Source: Symbiodinium natans
Lineage: Eukaryota > Sar > Dinophyceae > Suessiales > Symbiodiniaceae
Direction of reading: 5' to 3'
Length of the DNA: 64,000 nt
Assembly: GCA_905221605.1 (NCBI GenBank)
Contig: CAJNDS010002621.1
Span: 62,001-126,000 of the forward strand
Each line of letters begins with the position of its first letter. Position 1 is the stretch's first letter. Position numbers and translations under genes: made by a program. The notes under the pieces are model-generated. The model was given only the letters and a program-made list of their open reading frames with translations, did no database searches and had not been told where the DNA came from. Positions 51,143 through 59,405 of the stretch are shown here, piece after piece.

Positions 51143-51236
51143 CATGTTCCCCCTTATACCAACAGTCCTCAATAGATTGTAGCAGGGGGTACTATACTCC
51201 CCATTAAGAACTATAAGTAGCAGGGGGAAAATCCCA
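51143..51236. mobile_element. Family A element
   Basis: ATGTTCCCCCTTATACCAAC with AGTCC and the complement AGGGGGAAAATCCCAG at the right end. Confidence 0.7.
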
Positions 51237-51334
51237 GCCCATGCTCTAGCGTCCTACTGAAATACTGAGCCATTGAGGGCACACCAAGACCTAAACCCTA
51301 ATCCCCAAACCCTATCCAAAGGGACGATAAACCA

Positions 51335-51410
51335 GAGAAGTGCCCACATATGACTTTGGGGACTTTGCTGGAACGTGCGCAGCAAGACTTTTGAAAGACG
51401 CACAAGCCCT
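51335..51410 (+). CDS. Possible exon
   Basis: After AACCAG: EVPTYDFGDFAGTCAARLLK then DAQAL. Good texture; not linked. Confidence 0.4.
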
Positions 51411-51723
51411 AAACCCGAAACCCTAATGAACCTGCCTTTGACTGTCTTCGAGCTTGGGGCTTAGGGCTAAGGGATATAGCGTTTAGGGAACATTCCCAAT
51501 GTCGCATGATATACAACCAAGGTTGCTCTCGGTAAGCTCACTTTAGGCAGCCCAATCTACTTCGGTATAATTCCTTGCAACGGCCTTTGTTACCCTAACC
51601 TACACAAATGAATTTTGTTTTCCCTAAGCCCTAAACCCCACCCTAAACCCTAAGACCTAAACCCTAAGCCCTAAGCTCTAAACCCTAAACCCTAAACCCT
51701 TTGCTACCCTATTCTACACGAAT

Positions 51724-51905
51724 GTTTTTTTTTTTTTTTTTGGGGGGGGGGGGGGGATCTGCAATGGAAGCCCAAATCTCCACCAGGACCGCGATGTTGG
51801 GGGGGTTCTGCAATGGAAGCCCAAATCTCCACCAGGACCGCGATGTTCCGAACGCGCTGGTCTTCATCGACAAGTGCGCGCGTTGATGCCACGGGAGTCA
51901 AGCCC
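51724..51905. CDS. Coding-like stretch with a 50-bp direct repeat, strand unresolved
   Basis: TCTGCAATGGAAGCCCAAAT and the following ~30 bp occur twice (51760 and 51809), after T and G runs. Minus: LVDEDQRVRNIAVLVEIWAS. Plus: QISTRTAMFRTRWSSSTSAR. One copy is probably a duplicated exon end. Confidence 0.35.
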
Positions 51906-52048
51906 AAGCTTGTTTAGGGTTTAGGGTTTAGGGTTTAGGGTTTAGGGTTTAGGGTTTAGGGTTTAGGGTTTAGGGTTTCCTCTGTCACTTTGTCCGGTTT
52001 CTGTTCTTATGGCCGGACCATTCCACAATACTACAAAAAGACTGTGAT

Positions 52049-52159
52049 CTTGGCATGTTCACCCTTTATTCTTATTGCGAACAGTCCTTAATAGGGATTA
52101 TAGTACCCCTTATGATGAGCCCAATTAAGGACTGTTAGTATAAGGGGGAACATCCCGAC
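52049..52159. mobile_element. Family A element
   Basis: CTTGGCATGTTCACCC left; GTTAGTATAAGGGGGAACAT with CCC right. Confidence 0.8.
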
Positions 52160-52192
52160 CCTGAACCATATACCACCCTGGACAGCCACAGG

Positions 52193-52311
52193 GTTTAGGG
52201 TTTAGGGTTTAGGGTTTAGGGTTTAGGGTTTAGGGTTTAGGGTTTAGGGTTTAGGGTTTAGGGTTTAGGGTTTAGGGTGTAGGGTCTAGGGTTTAGGGTG
52301 TAGGGTTTAGG
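52193..52311 (+). repeat. TTTAGGG tract
   Basis: About 16 units, the last few as GTGTAGG/GTCTAGG variants. Confidence 0.95.
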
Positions 52312-52803
52312 TGTATTGGGCTTACATAGGATGCCCTTGAAGCCGAGCACTTTTTTAGGTTTTTGGCACTTGCTTTTAGTTTTTGCGGGCTATAATTCCT
52401 AAGAAACAGCCTAAAATCACAGCTCTTGCTAGGGTTCCAAGATCAGTATGGAGCAGAGGGTTTAGGGTTTTGGGGTTTAGGGTTTGGGGGTTTAGGGGTT
52501 TAGGGGTTTAGGGGTTTAGGGGTTTAGGGTTTGGGGTTGATGAATGAGCTGGCTTTGGTTGAGCCTTGTCTTCGAGTAGGCCTAGAAGGTCTAGATGTTT
52601 TGGGTTTAGGGCTCTAGGGTTTCGACATGTGGGTTGGGATGCTCCCCCTTCAGGCTCTTAGCGATCGGGGTTTCAGGGCTTAGGGTTTAGGGCTTAGGGT
52701 TTTGGGGTCTTGGGATTGAAGGCATTCTTCGATTTTGTGTGAGCCCTAAAGCCTAAACCCTAAAAGCCTCCATAAGCCCTAAACCCTTAACCCTCAACCC
52801 TAC

Positions 52804-52944
52804 ATGCATGACACGCCGCAAGTCTTTACACTCTCTCGGTTCATTTCAAAATTTCAAGCTGCGGGACTGAAGAGGGTGCTTAGCATGCCTGGCGTAGGGT
52901 ACCTGTTCAGGTCGTACCAGCCACCTGTAGAGACTAGGGATTAG
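52804..52944 (+). CDS. Short open frame or exon before the ankyrin gene
   Basis: ATG at 52804, 46 residues: MHDTPQVFTLSRFISKFQAA, LKRVLSMPGVGYLFRSYQPP, TAG 52942-52944. A gtagag donor inside the last codons is possible. Family not recognised. Confidence 0.4.
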   Translation: MHDTPQVFTLSRFISKFQAAGLKRVLSMPGVGYLFRSYQPPVETRD

Positions 52945-53075
52945 GGTTTTAGGGTGTACAGGGTTGAGGCTTTTTTGGGTCTAGGAAACAACAAGCCCAC
53001 GTGCTCATTGTGCGTCACTCGAAGCTTTCTGCCGCAACAGGCTAGCCTAGCCCTTTCGTCGCTTCTCTTGCCGAC

Positions 53076-56000
53076 ATGATCCACGTCCGGCGGGTGTCAG
53101 GAGACTTTGTAGCCCAGTGGTACCCTCTACCCTTTTTTTTGGGGTTCTGGGTTCCCTTATAAAATAACGCAAAAAAGGGTGCCATATGGTTGCTGGTCTA
53201 CCTAAACCCTAAACCCTGCACCCTAAACCCTAAACCCTAAACCCTAAACCCTTAATTGGGTTGCTGGTCTACCAAGGAGAGAAGGTGGCCGAGTTTCCTG
53301 CAGATCAGTTGAGCACCGTTCTCGTCCTGAAGCAGCGGCTCCAACAAATCTGTGCCTTGGGGACGAAATGAGCCCTAAAATTGGGGTCATAATACCCTAT
53401 GCTACTGTAATTCCTATATGAAGGTATACGAACCCTAAACCCTAAACCCTAAACCCTAAACCCTAAACCCTAAACCCTAAACCCTAAACCCTAAACCCTA
53501 AACCCTAACCCCTTTCAGGGGTTCATTTCGTCCCCAAGGTGGCCTGCCTCGATTCAGGCTGCGTCTTCTTCGCGGCGACGCAGCATCTATATCCCCCTTG
53601 GGAACTTTTTTTTTTCAGTTTTATTTTTTTTTCAGTTTTGTTTTTTTTTTGCAACCCAAGAGGATATTAACAATAGTATTCTTATTTAGGTTGTTTTTTG
53701 TATTTTTGTTTGTTTAGAACCCAAGAGGATATTAAACCATGCTTTCTTTCATTTTTCTATTTTTGGCTTATTTAAAACCCAAGAGGATATCAGAAATAGT
53801 ATTCTTTACTTAGGCTCTAGGGGGAGCATAGGCCTTGTTTGACGCCAACGAGCTGGCGCCGGGCATGCACTTGACACTGGTCCCTTGGGGACGAAATGAA
53901 GCCTAAAAGGGGTTTAGGGTTTAGGGTTTACCTGTTAATCCTGGCGGACAGAAATTTCTGTCCTTATGGTTTTTTCTGGTTTTTTGCGTGCAAAAGCGAG
54001 GTGTTGGTGTTCTATTGGGATCGGGGAATACGATCAAAGCGGCTGGATTTTCGGAGTTCAGGGGAACCTTCCCGAGCCCTGTGCAGAGTCTTGTGCACCA
54101 AAGAATAGGTGACCTGAGCAGAACACAAAAAAGCGTACTCTGAACCCAACGTTTTTCCAACATAATGTTGGGTTTTGTTGGGTTTTTGGGGGGGGGGGGG
54201 GGTAGCCCAAAAAAACGTAAACCGTACCGAATCCGTACTTTGTTGGAAAAATGTTGGGAGAATCATTAAAGCGGACGGATTTTTTGCGCGGCTGGATTTT
54301 TCCGGCCTCTTCAATAGGACAGTTTTTTATGGAACGGGGGATTGACAGGTAGGGTTTAGGGTTTAGGGTTTAGGGTTTAGGGTTTAGGGTTTAGGGTTCT
54401 TAATAGGAAGTACAGTAGTACAGGGTATTATGACCCCAACTGTTACGGCTCCTTTCGTCCCCCTTAAGGTCGTGCTGCCTCTTGCCGAAGTTTCAGAGGC
54501 CCGGAAGCGCGAGCTGCATGATGCCGCTGCCATGGGCCTGGAGCACGTGGTTGAAATCATGTTGCAGCTCGGACTCCCTTTGTGGTACTTTACTGTAACT
54601 TTAGATCCTTACCTTTTTTGGGGTTTATTGGGTTTCTGATTTTTGGCAGCTACTTAAGTTTAATGTATCGCTACCCTCCTGAGTGCAGCCGAGGGACCCG
54701 GAGTGTAGGCCCTTGTTTCCTCTTTTCTTTTTAGGGCTGGGGGGTTCCCTTAGAGAATCCCCCTAAACCCTAAACCCTAAACCCTAAACCCTAAACCCTA
54801 AACCCTAAACCCTAAACCCTGAAACCCTAAACCCTAAACCCTAAACCCTAAACCCTAAACCCTAAACCCTAAACCCTAAACCCTAAACCCTAAACCCTAA
54901 ACCCTAAACCCTAAACCCTAAACCCTAAACCCAACACACACCAAAAATGGGCAACCTTTTTGTTCCTAGGCTACTCCTGGGTCTAGGCAGCGACCGCTGC
55001 ATCCTGATTCAGCCAGGGATGGCTCCGTGACGCCTTTGTATGCGGCGAGTCGCGATGGCCACCTTAGTACGGTGAGGCTGTTGCTGGAGGCCTTCGCAGA
55101 CGCAAACGTGGCAACGGAAGTAGGCAAGACGCCCGCCTTAGTGGCATTCGAAGGCGGTCACCGGGAGATTCTTCGCTTGCTGCTGGAGTCTGGCGCGGAC
55201 AAGGATTGGAGAGATGCTGATGGGAAGACGCTCCTATGGCGGGCATGCGAAGGCGGCAATGCAGACATGGTCCAACTACTGATTGGGATTCACGCCGACG
55301 CAGAAGCCGCCTCAGAAGCCCGTGAAACGAAAGGAGAAACCCCCCCTTTGGGTGGCATGTTTCCAGGGGCGTGAAGCTGTCGTTCGGCAACTGCTGATGA
55401 CCAGAGTCGACGCGAACACGCGCAATGCCCGCGGTCAAAGCCCTCTTTTCGCCGCCTGTAGGAATTCTAAACTGGATGTTGTTCCACTTCTGCTGGACGC
55501 TCGCGCTGACATGAATGCGAGCAGCGTGTTTATTGAAACATCTCCTTTGTGGGAGGCATGTGACAGCCTTCGTCACCATGACCTCGTGGGCATGTTGCTT
55601 TGTGGTACTTTACTGTAACTTTAGATCCTTACCTTTTTGGGGGGTTTATTGGGTTTCTTATTAAGGCAGCTAACTAAGTTTAATTTATAGCTACCCTCCT
55701 GAGTACAGCCAAGGTTGCTGAAGGCAGGCACTGACAAGGACCAGAACACCGCTTCTGGGGAAACCCTTCTCTGGACCGCCGCGTCCGTGAATTCCCAAAA
55801 GCATGTTCGTCTGTTGCTTGAAGCTGGGGCCAACAAGAACAAGGCTGGGACCCGGAGTAGGCGCTTATTTCCTTTTTAGGGTTGGGAGTTTCCCTTGTAA
55901 TCCCCTTAAGACCAAAAAGGGTACCCTTCATGTTCCTAGGCTACTCCTGGGTCTAGTATCCCTAAACCCTTATAAACCCTAAACCCTAAACCCTAAACCC

Positions 56001-57432
56001 TGAACCCTAAACCCTAAACCCCAAACTACTCCCAGGCCAACAACTCCGGACAAACTCCTCTCTGGGCAGCGTCTCGGCATGGGCATGCGGACTCCGTGCG
56101 CTTGCTGCTTGAAGCACGGGCCGAAGTGGACAGATGGGACCGTGCGGGCAAAACCCCGTTGCTGGACCCTTTCCGTAGCTTTGTTTACCGTAACTTTAGA
56201 TCCTTGCCTTTTCGGGGTTTATTGGGTTTCTTATTAAGGCAGCTAAAAGTTTAATTTATAGCTACCCTCCTGAGTGCAGCCAAGGTCTGCATATAATTCG
56301 CCATGAGTGTGTGGCTTATGTGCAGCTCATGGGTCCGTTAATATAATATAGCATGGTGAAGAGCATCTCCTGCGGCATTCCGAAGAGCAGTTCTGAGGCT
56401 ATGGATCGCAGCATGCCATGCCCATGCGGCCGTCGTAGAGTGGTTGCTGCACGCTGGTGCCGACAAGAATGCGACGGACGCGCTGTGGGGTGCATCGCCA
56501 CTTTGGGTGGCCTCTGAGTCTGACCGGCTTGCCATCGTCCGGGTGCTTCTAGAGGCCCGTGCAGACAAAGATCTGAGCTCCATCCGCGGCGCGACGCCGC
56601 TGTGGGTGGCATCATCCTGTGGCCACTTGGAAACAGCACGGTTGCTGCAGCAAGGCGCCGATAAAGACAAGAGCAATACCCGTGGTGAGACCCCTTTGTG
56701 GGTTGCTTCATGCTTCGGCCACACGGGAACAGCTCCTAAGACAGCCAGAGATGTTCTTTTGCTTTGGGGTTAGAACCCCTTACCCTGTAAGCCCTGAGCC
56801 CTAAATGCCCCTCTGCACCCTAAGCCGTGAACCCTGAACCCTAAGCCCCAAACTCCAAACCCTAAACCCCAAACCCTCAACCCCAAACCCCAAACCCCAA
56901 ACCCTAAACCCTAAACCCTAAACCCTAAACCCTAAACCCTAAACCCTTCAGGTTGTTTGGGCGACCCAGGTGCGCCTCCTGCTTCAAGCAGGCGCTCAGC
57001 GAGACAAAGCGGACTCTGCCGGCGCTCGGCCGAATGAGATCGCCAGAAGGAGCGGGCATGAGGACACTCGGGGCGCAGGGTTTAGGGTTTAGGGTTTAGG
57101 GTTTAGGGTTTAGGGTTTAGGGTTAGGGTTTAGGGTTTAGGGTTCAGGGTTTGGGGTTTAGGGTTCAGGGTTTAGGGTGAAGGGTCTAGCGTTTAGGGTT
57201 TAGGGTTGGGGTTTAGCGTTTAGGGTTTAGGGTTATGGTTCATGGTTGAGGGTTTAGGGTTTACGGGTGCTTTTTGGGGGGTTCCTAGATTTCCGGTGTA
57301 AAAAAGGGCCGTTTCCCTGATTTAGGGAAATGCCCGTATGAGGACATCTGCAAGTTGCTGATGGAGGGCGCTGTCATCGACCACACCGGTCCTACCAGGA
57401 AACGCCCCTGCCGATGGCCCGTAAACCCCTGA
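53076..57432 (+). CDS. Ubiquitin-like + ankyrin-repeat protein, 11 exons
   Basis: This is the best gene in the window. Exons: 53076-53100, 53277-53351, 53539-53582, 53832-53879, 54469-54563, 54987-55593, 55714-55843, 56036-56160, 56398-56731, 56970-57062 and 57343-57432 (TGA 57430-57432). Total is 1666 nt; removing one extra C in the C7 run at 55340-55346 gives 555 codons including the stop, with every junction phase agreeing. Residues 1-70 form a beta-grasp/ubiquitin-like start (MIHVRRVSGEKVAEF, then LKQRLQQICGLPRFRLRLL), a layout I recall from dinoflagellate ankyrin proteins. About 13 ankyrin repeats follow, with motifs such as TPLYAASRDGH, VRLLLEAGA and GADKD, and a short basic tail ends the protein. 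A scaffold role in protein-protein binding is inferred from the family; partners are unknown. Donors are GT (3), GC (5) and GA (2); all acceptors are AG. Uncertain: the exact donor of intron 9, and whether the gene continues past 57432. Confidence 0.88.
53101..53276 (+). mobile_element. Ankyrin intron 1: family D element, GA-AG
   Basis: The intron equals a family D inverted-repeat element (GTAGCCCAGTGG left end) with a CCCTAAA tract inside. GGAGA is duplicated at 53100-53104 and 53276-53280. Removing the element plus one GGAGA copy restores the reading frame (..VSGEKV..). Confidence 0.8.
53352..53538 (+). mobile_element. Ankyrin intron 2: family B element, GT-AG
   Basis: Family B element with ends CCTTGGGGACGAAATG and CATTTCGTCCCCAAGG. 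About 85 bp of CCCTAAA repeats sit near the right end. The duplicated GTG supplies the GT donor. Splicing joins QQIC to GLPRF in the ubiquitin-like part. Confidence 0.8.
53583..53831 (+). mobile_element. Ankyrin intron 3: T-rich element, GC-AG
   Basis: The ends are weak inverted repeats (CTATATCCCCCTT and GGGGGAGCATAG). The interior has long T runs and three direct copies of AACCCAAGAGGATAT spaced about 60 bp apart. Splicing gives RGDA|ALFDANEL, which keeps the length expected for the ubiquitin-like fold. No telomere-like repeat is seen in this intron. Confidence 0.65.
53880..54468 (+). mobile_element. Ankyrin intron 4: family B with a nested element, GT-AG
   Basis: A family B element (CCTTGGGGACGAAATG to TTTCGTCCCCCTTAAGG) flanked by duplicated GGTC, in which GT is the donor. 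It is enlarged to 589 bp by a second inverted-repeat element (53930-54350) and by TTTAGGG tracts on both sides of that element. Confidence 0.75.
53930..54350 (+). mobile_element. Nested inverted-repeat element inside intron 4
   Basis: Terminal inverted repeats ACCTGTTAATCC and GGATTGACAGGT match at 11 of 12 positions. The interior carries a G run (about 54188-54202) and repeated AAAGCGG-type motifs, and is flanked on both sides by TTTAGGG repeats. No transposase is encoded. Two short minus-strand frames overlap it but look non-coding. Confidence 0.6.
54564..54986 (+). mobile_element. Ankyrin intron 5: family M with family N and telomere-like repeats inside, GC-AG
   Basis: GCAGC is duplicated at both ends (54564-54568 and 54987-54991). 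A family M element (left GGGACCCGGAGT, right CTACTCCTGGGTCTAG) has a family N copy inserted at its left edge (about 54577-54711). Its loop holds about 170 bp of CCCTAAA. Splicing gives VEIMLQRPLHPD. Confidence 0.75.
54757..54931 (-). repeat. CCCTAAA tract inside ankyrin intron 5
   Basis: About 24 units with one CCCTGAAA; lies in the loop of the family M element. Confidence 0.95.
55594..55713 (+). mobile_element. Ankyrin intron 6: family N element, GT-AG
   Basis: The cleanest case. A 114-bp family N element (TTGTGGTACTTTACTG to GAGTACAGCCAAG) is flanked by perfect GTTGCT copies (55594-55599 and 55714-55719). The first copy supplies the GT donor and the element ends in AAG. Splicing rebuilds MLLKAGTDKD, a normal ankyrin helix and loop. 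Confidence 0.88.
55844..56035 (+). mobile_element. Ankyrin intron 7: family M element, GC-AG
   Basis: Starts GCTGGGACCCGGAGTAGG and contains CTACTCCTGGGTCTAG followed by CCCTAAA repeats; ends CTACTCCCAG. GCT/GCC is the likely short duplication. Splicing gives GANKNK|ANNSGQTPLW. Confidence 0.75.
56161..56397 (+). mobile_element. Ankyrin intron 8: family N plus about 110 bp, GC-AG
   Basis: A diverged family N copy (about 56166-56286) followed by unrelated sequence up to the acceptor TTCTGAG. Splicing GTT|GCTATGG gives GKTPLLWIAACHAH. The extra sequence may be an older exon remnant or part of the inserted unit. Confidence 0.65.
56732..56969 (+). mobile_element. Ankyrin intron 9: telomere-repeat-rich intron
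   Basis: Contains about 130 bp of CCCTAAA and variants (CCCCAAA, CCCTGAA). The acceptor GCGACCCAG is clear. The donor (ACA|GCTCC) was chosen because it restores the ankyrin spacing GHTGTVRLLLQAGA; no clean target duplication is visible. Confidence 0.6.
57063..57342 (+). mobile_element. Ankyrin intron 10: TTTAGGG-rich, GA-AG
   Basis: GAGGACA is duplicated at 57060-57066 and 57340-57346, leaving AG|GACA at both borders. The intron is mostly TTTAGGG and variants. Splicing gives RSGHEDICKLLMEGA. Confidence 0.78.
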
Positions 57433-57590
57433 TTTCTGATTCCAATTCCTAGTTAGGGTTTAGGGTTTAGGCTTGCCCAAAAACTTCCAAAGCCCACCCT
57501 AAACCCTAAACCCATAAACCCTAAAAACCCTAAGCCCATTCCTCAACTGTCCTGCTCTACGCTGACGCAAGATTTGCTGACATCCACAGG

Positions 57591-57660
57591 GAGAGGAAGA
57601 CGAAAGAGAAGCGTGGAGATTGAGTCTGTCGAATTTCTTCCAGAGTGTTCCTTTATAGGG
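57591..57660 (+). CDS. Possible further exon after the ankyrin stop
   Basis: After an acceptor CATCCACAG, a frame reads GRRKRSVEIESVEFLPECS. It could extend the ankyrin protein if the last exon uses an earlier donor, or belong to another transcript. No phase-consistent link is proven. Confidence 0.25.
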
Positions 57661-57964
57661 TTTAGGGTGTGAGGTGTAGCGGTGTAGCCCTAGACCCTAA
57701 ACCCTAAACCCTGAACCCTGAACCCTAAACCCTAAACCGGTTTTCACTTCCGGTTAAGGGATCTAGGGACGTTCAGTTCTTCTTCAGATGTTGAACAGGT
57801 ATTGAACAAGACCCGACCTCTTTTCACCTGCCCCCCCCAAAGCTCTAAAAGGGTTTCGAGTGTAGGGTTTGGGCTTAAGGTCTCACCAGGGTGTAGTTAG
57901 GGTGTAGGGTGTGGGGTTTAGGGTTTATAAGGGTTCGGGCGTGCGGCCCCGTTGGGTTTAGCAG

Positions 57965-58114
57965 GATGTTGGTGGATTAAGGTATACTTCTTCCCCGCAC
58001 ACTCCCAAGGGTAGAGGTTTGCACTTACAGGAAGAAGGGCTTGTGGTTTTGGACTCCGTGCTTTCTGTTTTTCATATATCCACGCTATCCGTTATGGTGT
58101 TTTTTTGTTCCTGA
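57965..58114 (+). CDS. Terminal exon with hydrophobic C-terminus
   Basis: After TTTAGCAG: DVGGLRYTSSPHTPKGRG, then EEGLVVLDSVLSVFHISTLS and VMVFFCS, TGA 58112-58114. 49 residues. The last ~20 could be a membrane anchor. Confidence 0.45.
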   Translation, partial: DVGGLRYTSSPHTPKGRGLHLQEEGLVVLDSVLSVFHISTLSVMVFFCS

Positions 58115-58261
58115 ACAGCCCCCTAAGCCTCAAGCCCTAAAAACCCAAAACTCCCCAGAAAAAAAACCCCGAAACCCAGGCCATCACCCTTTTCTGGGGC
58201 CTATCCCTAAACCCTAAACCTTAAACCCCAAAACCCTAAATCCCCTAAACCCTACAAGGCT

Positions 58262-58285
58262 CCCCCCCCCCCCCCCCCCCCCCCC
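58262..58285. repeat. C run
   Basis: 24 C in a row, just before a CCCTAAA tract. Confidence 0.95.
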
Positions 58286-58351
58286 GGAATAACCCTAAAC
58301 CCTAAACCCTAAACCCTAAACCCTAAACCCTAAACCCTAAACCGCTTGAAG

Positions 58352-58442
58352 GTACACGCAAGTGCCTCGGATCTTGGGACCGCTTGTGCGCACGCTCGAC
58401 AAGCTTCCGGAGGTGGAGATTTGGGGCAACCTGAGCCCTTAG
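58352..58442 (+). CDS. Possible terminal exon
   Basis: After GCTTGAAG: QVPRILGPLVRTLDKLPEVE then IWGNLSP and TAG. Flanked by CCCTAAA (58289-58343) and TTTAGGG (58445-58530). Confidence 0.45.
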
Positions 58443-58444
58443 AA

Positions 58445-58560
58445 GTTTAGGGTTTAGGGTTTAGGGTTTAGGGTTTAGGGTTTAGGGTTTAGGGTTTAGG
58501 GTTTAGGGTTTAGGGTTTAGGGTTTAGGGTCTAATCAGGGTTTAGGGTTTAGGGTTTGGG
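58445..58560 (+). repeat. TTTAGGG tract
   Basis: About 14 units directly after the exon at 58352. Confidence 0.95.
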
Positions 58561-58852
58561 GTTTAGTGGTGCAGGGGTTACGACATGTTGAGGGTTAGAG
58601 TTTAGTGTCTAGGGATTTGGGGTTTAATGGTTCAGGGTTAGACTGTATTTTGCCGAGTTGTTTAGCATTACTGTATAGTGTGAAGGCGTCTAGGTGGCTA
58701 TAAACGCTTGTCAGGGTTTGGCGTTTATACGCACCCCTAAACCTCAAACCCAAACCCCAAACCCCGTTTGGGTCTAGAGTTCAGGGATGGCATGGGGGGA
58801 CCCCAACCCCCTAGGGTTTATAGTGTTTAAAGACCCTTTAACGGATTTTTAG

Positions 58853-59043
58853 GTAACTGCAGCGTACACAAAAATGTAGGTATAGGACTTCTCAGGTAGG
58901 GTGCGCTGGGTGCGCATCCCCGAAACCCTAAACCCTAAACGCACAGTTGAGAGAAGGACTTTCGCGTCTTTTAGGGTTGGGTTGCGCCCGATGCATGACC
59001 TTGCATGACCTTTCCTTCTCGCCTCCAAGAACTTGAGAAGGTA
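58853..59043 (+). CDS. Possible exons
   Basis: 58853-58894 (GNCSVHKNVGIGLL with a gtaggg donor) and 58973-59034 (LGCARCMTLHDLSFSPPRT to TGA). Weak. Confidence 0.25.
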
Positions 59044-59163
59044 GGGTTTAGGGTTTAGGGTTTAGGGTTTAGGGTTTAGGGTTTAGGGTCTAGGGTCTAG
59101 GGTCTAGGGTCTAGGGTCTAGGGTCTAGGGTTGAGGGTGTAGGGTTTAGGGTTCAGGGTTCAG
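59043..59163 (+). repeat. TTTAGGG tract with a GTCTAGG sub-array
   Basis: Six TTTAGGG units, then seven GTCTAGG units. Confidence 0.95.
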
Positions 59164-59278
59164 GGTTAGGCCATAGGGTTTAGGGAATAGGGCCCTCAGG
59201 GACTAGAACTTGTTACTCAGTTCAGGGTTCAGGGGAGTGTTTTTTTTGTAGTACCCTAAACCTTGAGACCTAAACCCT

Positions 59279-59391
59279 CTTTGTGGTACTTTGCGGTAAC
59301 TTTAGATCCTTACCTTCTTTTGGGTTTATTGAGTTTCTTATTAAGGCAGCTAAAAGTTTAATTCATAGCTACCCTCCTGAGTGCAGCCAAG
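59279..59391 (+). mobile_element. Family N element inserted in a telomere-like repeat
   Basis: Element CTTTGTGGTACTTTGCGG to GAGTGCAGCCAAG. AACCCT is duplicated at 59273-59278 and 59392-59397, so the target was CCCTAAACCCT-type DNA. Confidence 0.8.
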
Positions 59392-59405
59392 AACCCTAAA
59401 CCCTG

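Noticed and set aside
53930-54350. Protein-coding content of the nested element (minus frames 53921-54163, 54012-54314)
   Set aside because: No domain, G-run inside, and the element has only short inverted ends; treated as non-autonomous.
56316-56724. Minus-strand frames of 128-131 codons
   Set aside because: Exact antisense of ankyrin exon 9; ankyrin coding sequence with GC-ending codons often leaves the antisense open.
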